This document shows positions 23,890 through 25,131 of a DNA stretch of 25,131 bases, piece by piece. The position numbers were made by a program, and so were the translations under genes. This stretch comes from Clostridiales bacterium UBA4717. GTDB taxonomy: Bacteria; Bacillota; Clostridia; Oscillospirales; CAG-272. The stretch covers positions 1 to 25,131 of the forward strand of contig DHJP01000172.1 of the NCBI GenBank assembly GCA_002404395.1, written 5' to 3'. How positions within the stretch are numbered: the stretch's first letter is position 1; every line of letters starts with the position of its first letter. Below the pieces are notes generated by a model. The model ran no database searches. It had not been told where the DNA came from and worked only from the letters and a program-made list of their open reading frames with translations.

Positions 23890-23918
23890 TTTTTGAGTCG
23901 GCTCCGCCGACATTGGAA
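23890..23918 (+). repeat. TTTGA-hairpin element, copy 2 (before aroB)
   Basis: TTTTTGA is followed by a stem GTCGGC/GCCGAC with loop TCC, then ATTGGAA. The T in the left arm is matched by an A in the right arm, so pairing is kept while sequence changes. The stem ends exactly 12 nt before the aroB ATG. Confidence 0.8.
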
Positions 23919-23923
23919 TTATT

Positions 23924-24949
23924 ATGAACATTACGCTTGAAAAGGTCTCGGAAAGCTATGATATCACGATCGGGCGCGGGGTGCTGCATCGCGTCGGAGA
24001 GCTTATTCCCCTTGACCGCCGCGTGCTGATCGTCACCGACACCAAGGTTCCGCACGAATATGCCGAAGCGGTTGCCGCACACTGCCGCTTTCCCGAGATC
24101 GTGCGCATCGCCTCTGGTGAAGAAAGCAAAAATATCGAAAATTACAAAATGCTTTTGATGAAAATGTTAGAGACGGAATTTAATCGCCATGACTGCGTCG
24201 TCGCCGTCGGGGGAGGAGTTGTCGGCGATCTGTCCTGCTTCGCCGCCTCCACATATATGCGCGGGATCGACTTTTATAACATTCCGACTACTCTGCTCTC
24301 TCAGGTCGATTCGTCGATCGGCGGAAAGTCGGCAATTGATTTCGGCAGCATAAAAAATTCGGTCGGCGCGTTCTATCAGCCGAAGTCGGTACTCATCGAC
24401 CCTGACGTATTAAAAACGCTTGACCCGCGGCAGCTTAATGCCGGGCTTGCGGAGTCTGTCAAAATGGCGGCAACCTGCGATGTGAAACTCTTTGAACTGT
24501 TCGAGCGGGAAAATGCTTATGAACAGCTTGAAGAAGTGATCCGACGCTCACTTGAGATCAAAAAGCACGTAGTGGAAAGCGACCCGAAAGAAACCGGACT
24601 CAGAAAGGTGTTAAACTTCGGACACACCGTAGGTCACGCAATCGAAAGCGCCGCCGCGGGCAGGCTGATCCACGGCGAATGTGTGGCGCTCGGTATGCTC
24701 CCGATGTGCTCCCAAAGCGTAAGGCAAAGACTTGAAAAAGTGCTTGTAAAGTATGATCTGCCTACCGTGATCGATGAGGATACACGAACGCTTGCCGAAA
24801 TTTTCAAGCATGATAAAAAAGCCGAAGCGGACGGCATTAACACCGTTGTGGTCAACGAGCTCGGCAGTTTTGAGTTTGTAAGATCAGGCATTGACGACAT
24901 CTGTATGCGGATCGACGCCGCTAAACGCGCGCTTTCAAAGCGTGGCTAA
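23924..24949 (+). CDS. aroB: 3-Dehydroquinate synthase
   Basis: 341 aa, normal length. The NAD-binding GGGVVGDLSCFAAS motif is at 96-109, followed by MRGIDFYNIPTTLLSQVDSS and IGGKSAIDFG. The metal ligands E177 (AGLAESVK), H234 (NFGHTVGHAIE) and H250 (HGECVALGM) are all present. It converts DAHP to 3-dehydroquinate, the second step of the shikimate pathway. It lies between pheA and aroC with its own hairpin element and a GGAA ribosome site, so its translation is set separately within the operon. Confidence 0.97.
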   Translation: MNITLEKVSESYDITIGRGVLHRVGELIPLDRRVLIVTDTKVPHEYAEAVAAHCRFPEIVRIASGEESKNIENYKMLLMKMLETEFNRHDCVVAVGGGVVGDLSCFAASTYMRGIDFYNIPTTLLSQVDSSIGGKSAIDFGSIKNSVGAFYQPKSVLIDPDVLKTLDPRQLNAGLAESVKMAATCDVKLFELFERENAYEQLEEVIRRSLEIKKHVVESDPKETGLRKVLNFGHTVGHAIESAAAGRLIHGECVALGMLPMCSQSVRQRLEKVLVKYDLPTVIDEDTRTLAEIFKHDKKAEADGINTVVVNELGSFEFVRSGIDDICMRIDAAKRALSKRG

Positions 24950-24959
24950 AGCCGTCATA

Positions 24960-24990
24960 TTCTTTGAGCCGGCAACGCCGGCATGGTGAT
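24960..24990 (+). repeat. TTTGA-hairpin element, copy 3 (before aroC)
   Basis: TCTTTGA is followed by a stem GCCGGC/GCCGGC with loop AAC, then ATGGTGAT. The stem ends exactly 12 nt before the aroC ATG. The element fills nearly the whole 45-nt gap after aroB. Confidence 0.8.
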
Positions 24991-24994
24991 CTGT

Positions 24995-25131
24995 ATGAAA
25001 AACACTTTCGGACAAAGCGTTTCCCTTACGCTTTTCGGCGAAAGCCACGGCGAAGCTGTCGGCGCGGTAATCGACGGAATGGCTCCGGGCATTGAAATAG
25101 ACAATACACTTATTGAAAGGTTAGCATCCAA
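24995..25131 (+). CDS. aroC: Chorismate synthase, N-terminal part
   Basis: The first 45 codons are present before the window edge. [20 protein letters not shown] and [12 protein letters not shown] match the start of chorismate synthase, including the GESHG motif that contributes to the FMN/substrate site. It makes chorismate from EPSP, the last common step before PheA. GGTGAT lies four bases before the ATG. Confidence 0.95.
   Translation, partial: MKNTFGQSVSLTLFGESHGEAVGAVIDGMAPGIEIDNTLIERLAS

Noticed and set aside
24634..24900. Minus-strand frame inside aroB
   Set aside because: Overlaps a complete, motif-rich aroB and has no features of its own.
1..25131. CRISPR array, insertion sequence, integrase, tRNA or rRNA
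   Set aside because: No regular repeat-spacer pattern, transposase or integrase motif, tRNA-like fold or rRNA stretch was seen on either strand, including around the fliF junction.

Overview
The window holds two unrelated blocks of Firmicutes (Clostridia) DNA, and how they are joined is itself the main structural question. From about 1 to 14,600 it is a minus-strand flagellar gene cluster. In transcription order: fliF (5' end missing), fliG, fliH, fliI, fliJ, a YlxF/MotE-like gene, fliK, flgD, a TIGR02530-type gene, flgE, then after a terminator and a new promoter flbD, motA, motB, fliL, fliM, fliY and the first codons of cheY. Gene order, the CheC-FliN fusion FliY, FlbD and the Shine-Dalgarno-driven starts fit a motile Lachnospiraceae-type bacterium. 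Codon choice changes within this block near 12.1 kb: fliG and fliF prefer ACC, TCC, GCC and GAC, while fliH through fliY prefer ACA/ACG and GAT. Two related species, or a recombined segment, may be involved.

From about 14,640 to 25,131 the style is different (CTT, TCG, GGA, GAC; an Oscillospirales/Ruminococcaceae-like guess). This half carries a catabolic-looking cassette: a cytosolic GH20 hexosaminidase-like gene with a divergent AraC regulator, then a PocR-AraC regulator divergent from an FAD oxidoreductase, a cytosolic-carboxypeptidase-like M14 gene and a second FAD oxidoreductase. No transporter is complete, but the GH20 gene overlaps the start of what looks like a DMT/EamA-type membrane protein. 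That start runs in frame into fliF. The resulting ORF (13,114-14,739) joins a foreign N-terminus to FliF just inside its first membrane helix, and flgB, flgC and fliE, usually found upstream of fliF, are absent. An assembly chimera or a recombination junction is the simplest explanation.

The right end (22,203-25,131) is the start of an aromatic amino acid operon: pheA (chorismate mutase-prephenate dehydratase), aroB and aroC (cut by the window edge). It has a near-perfect sigma-A promoter followed by a structured leader with two intrinsic terminators and a possible antiterminator, so attenuation is likely.

The most interesting signal is a repeated intercistronic RNA hairpin in this operon. 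A TTTGA tract, a 6-bp GC stem and a 3-nt loop sit exactly 12 nt before the ATG of each of pheA, aroB and aroC. The stem sequences differ but compensate, and a decayed fourth copy follows pheA. I do not recognise this element as a described family.
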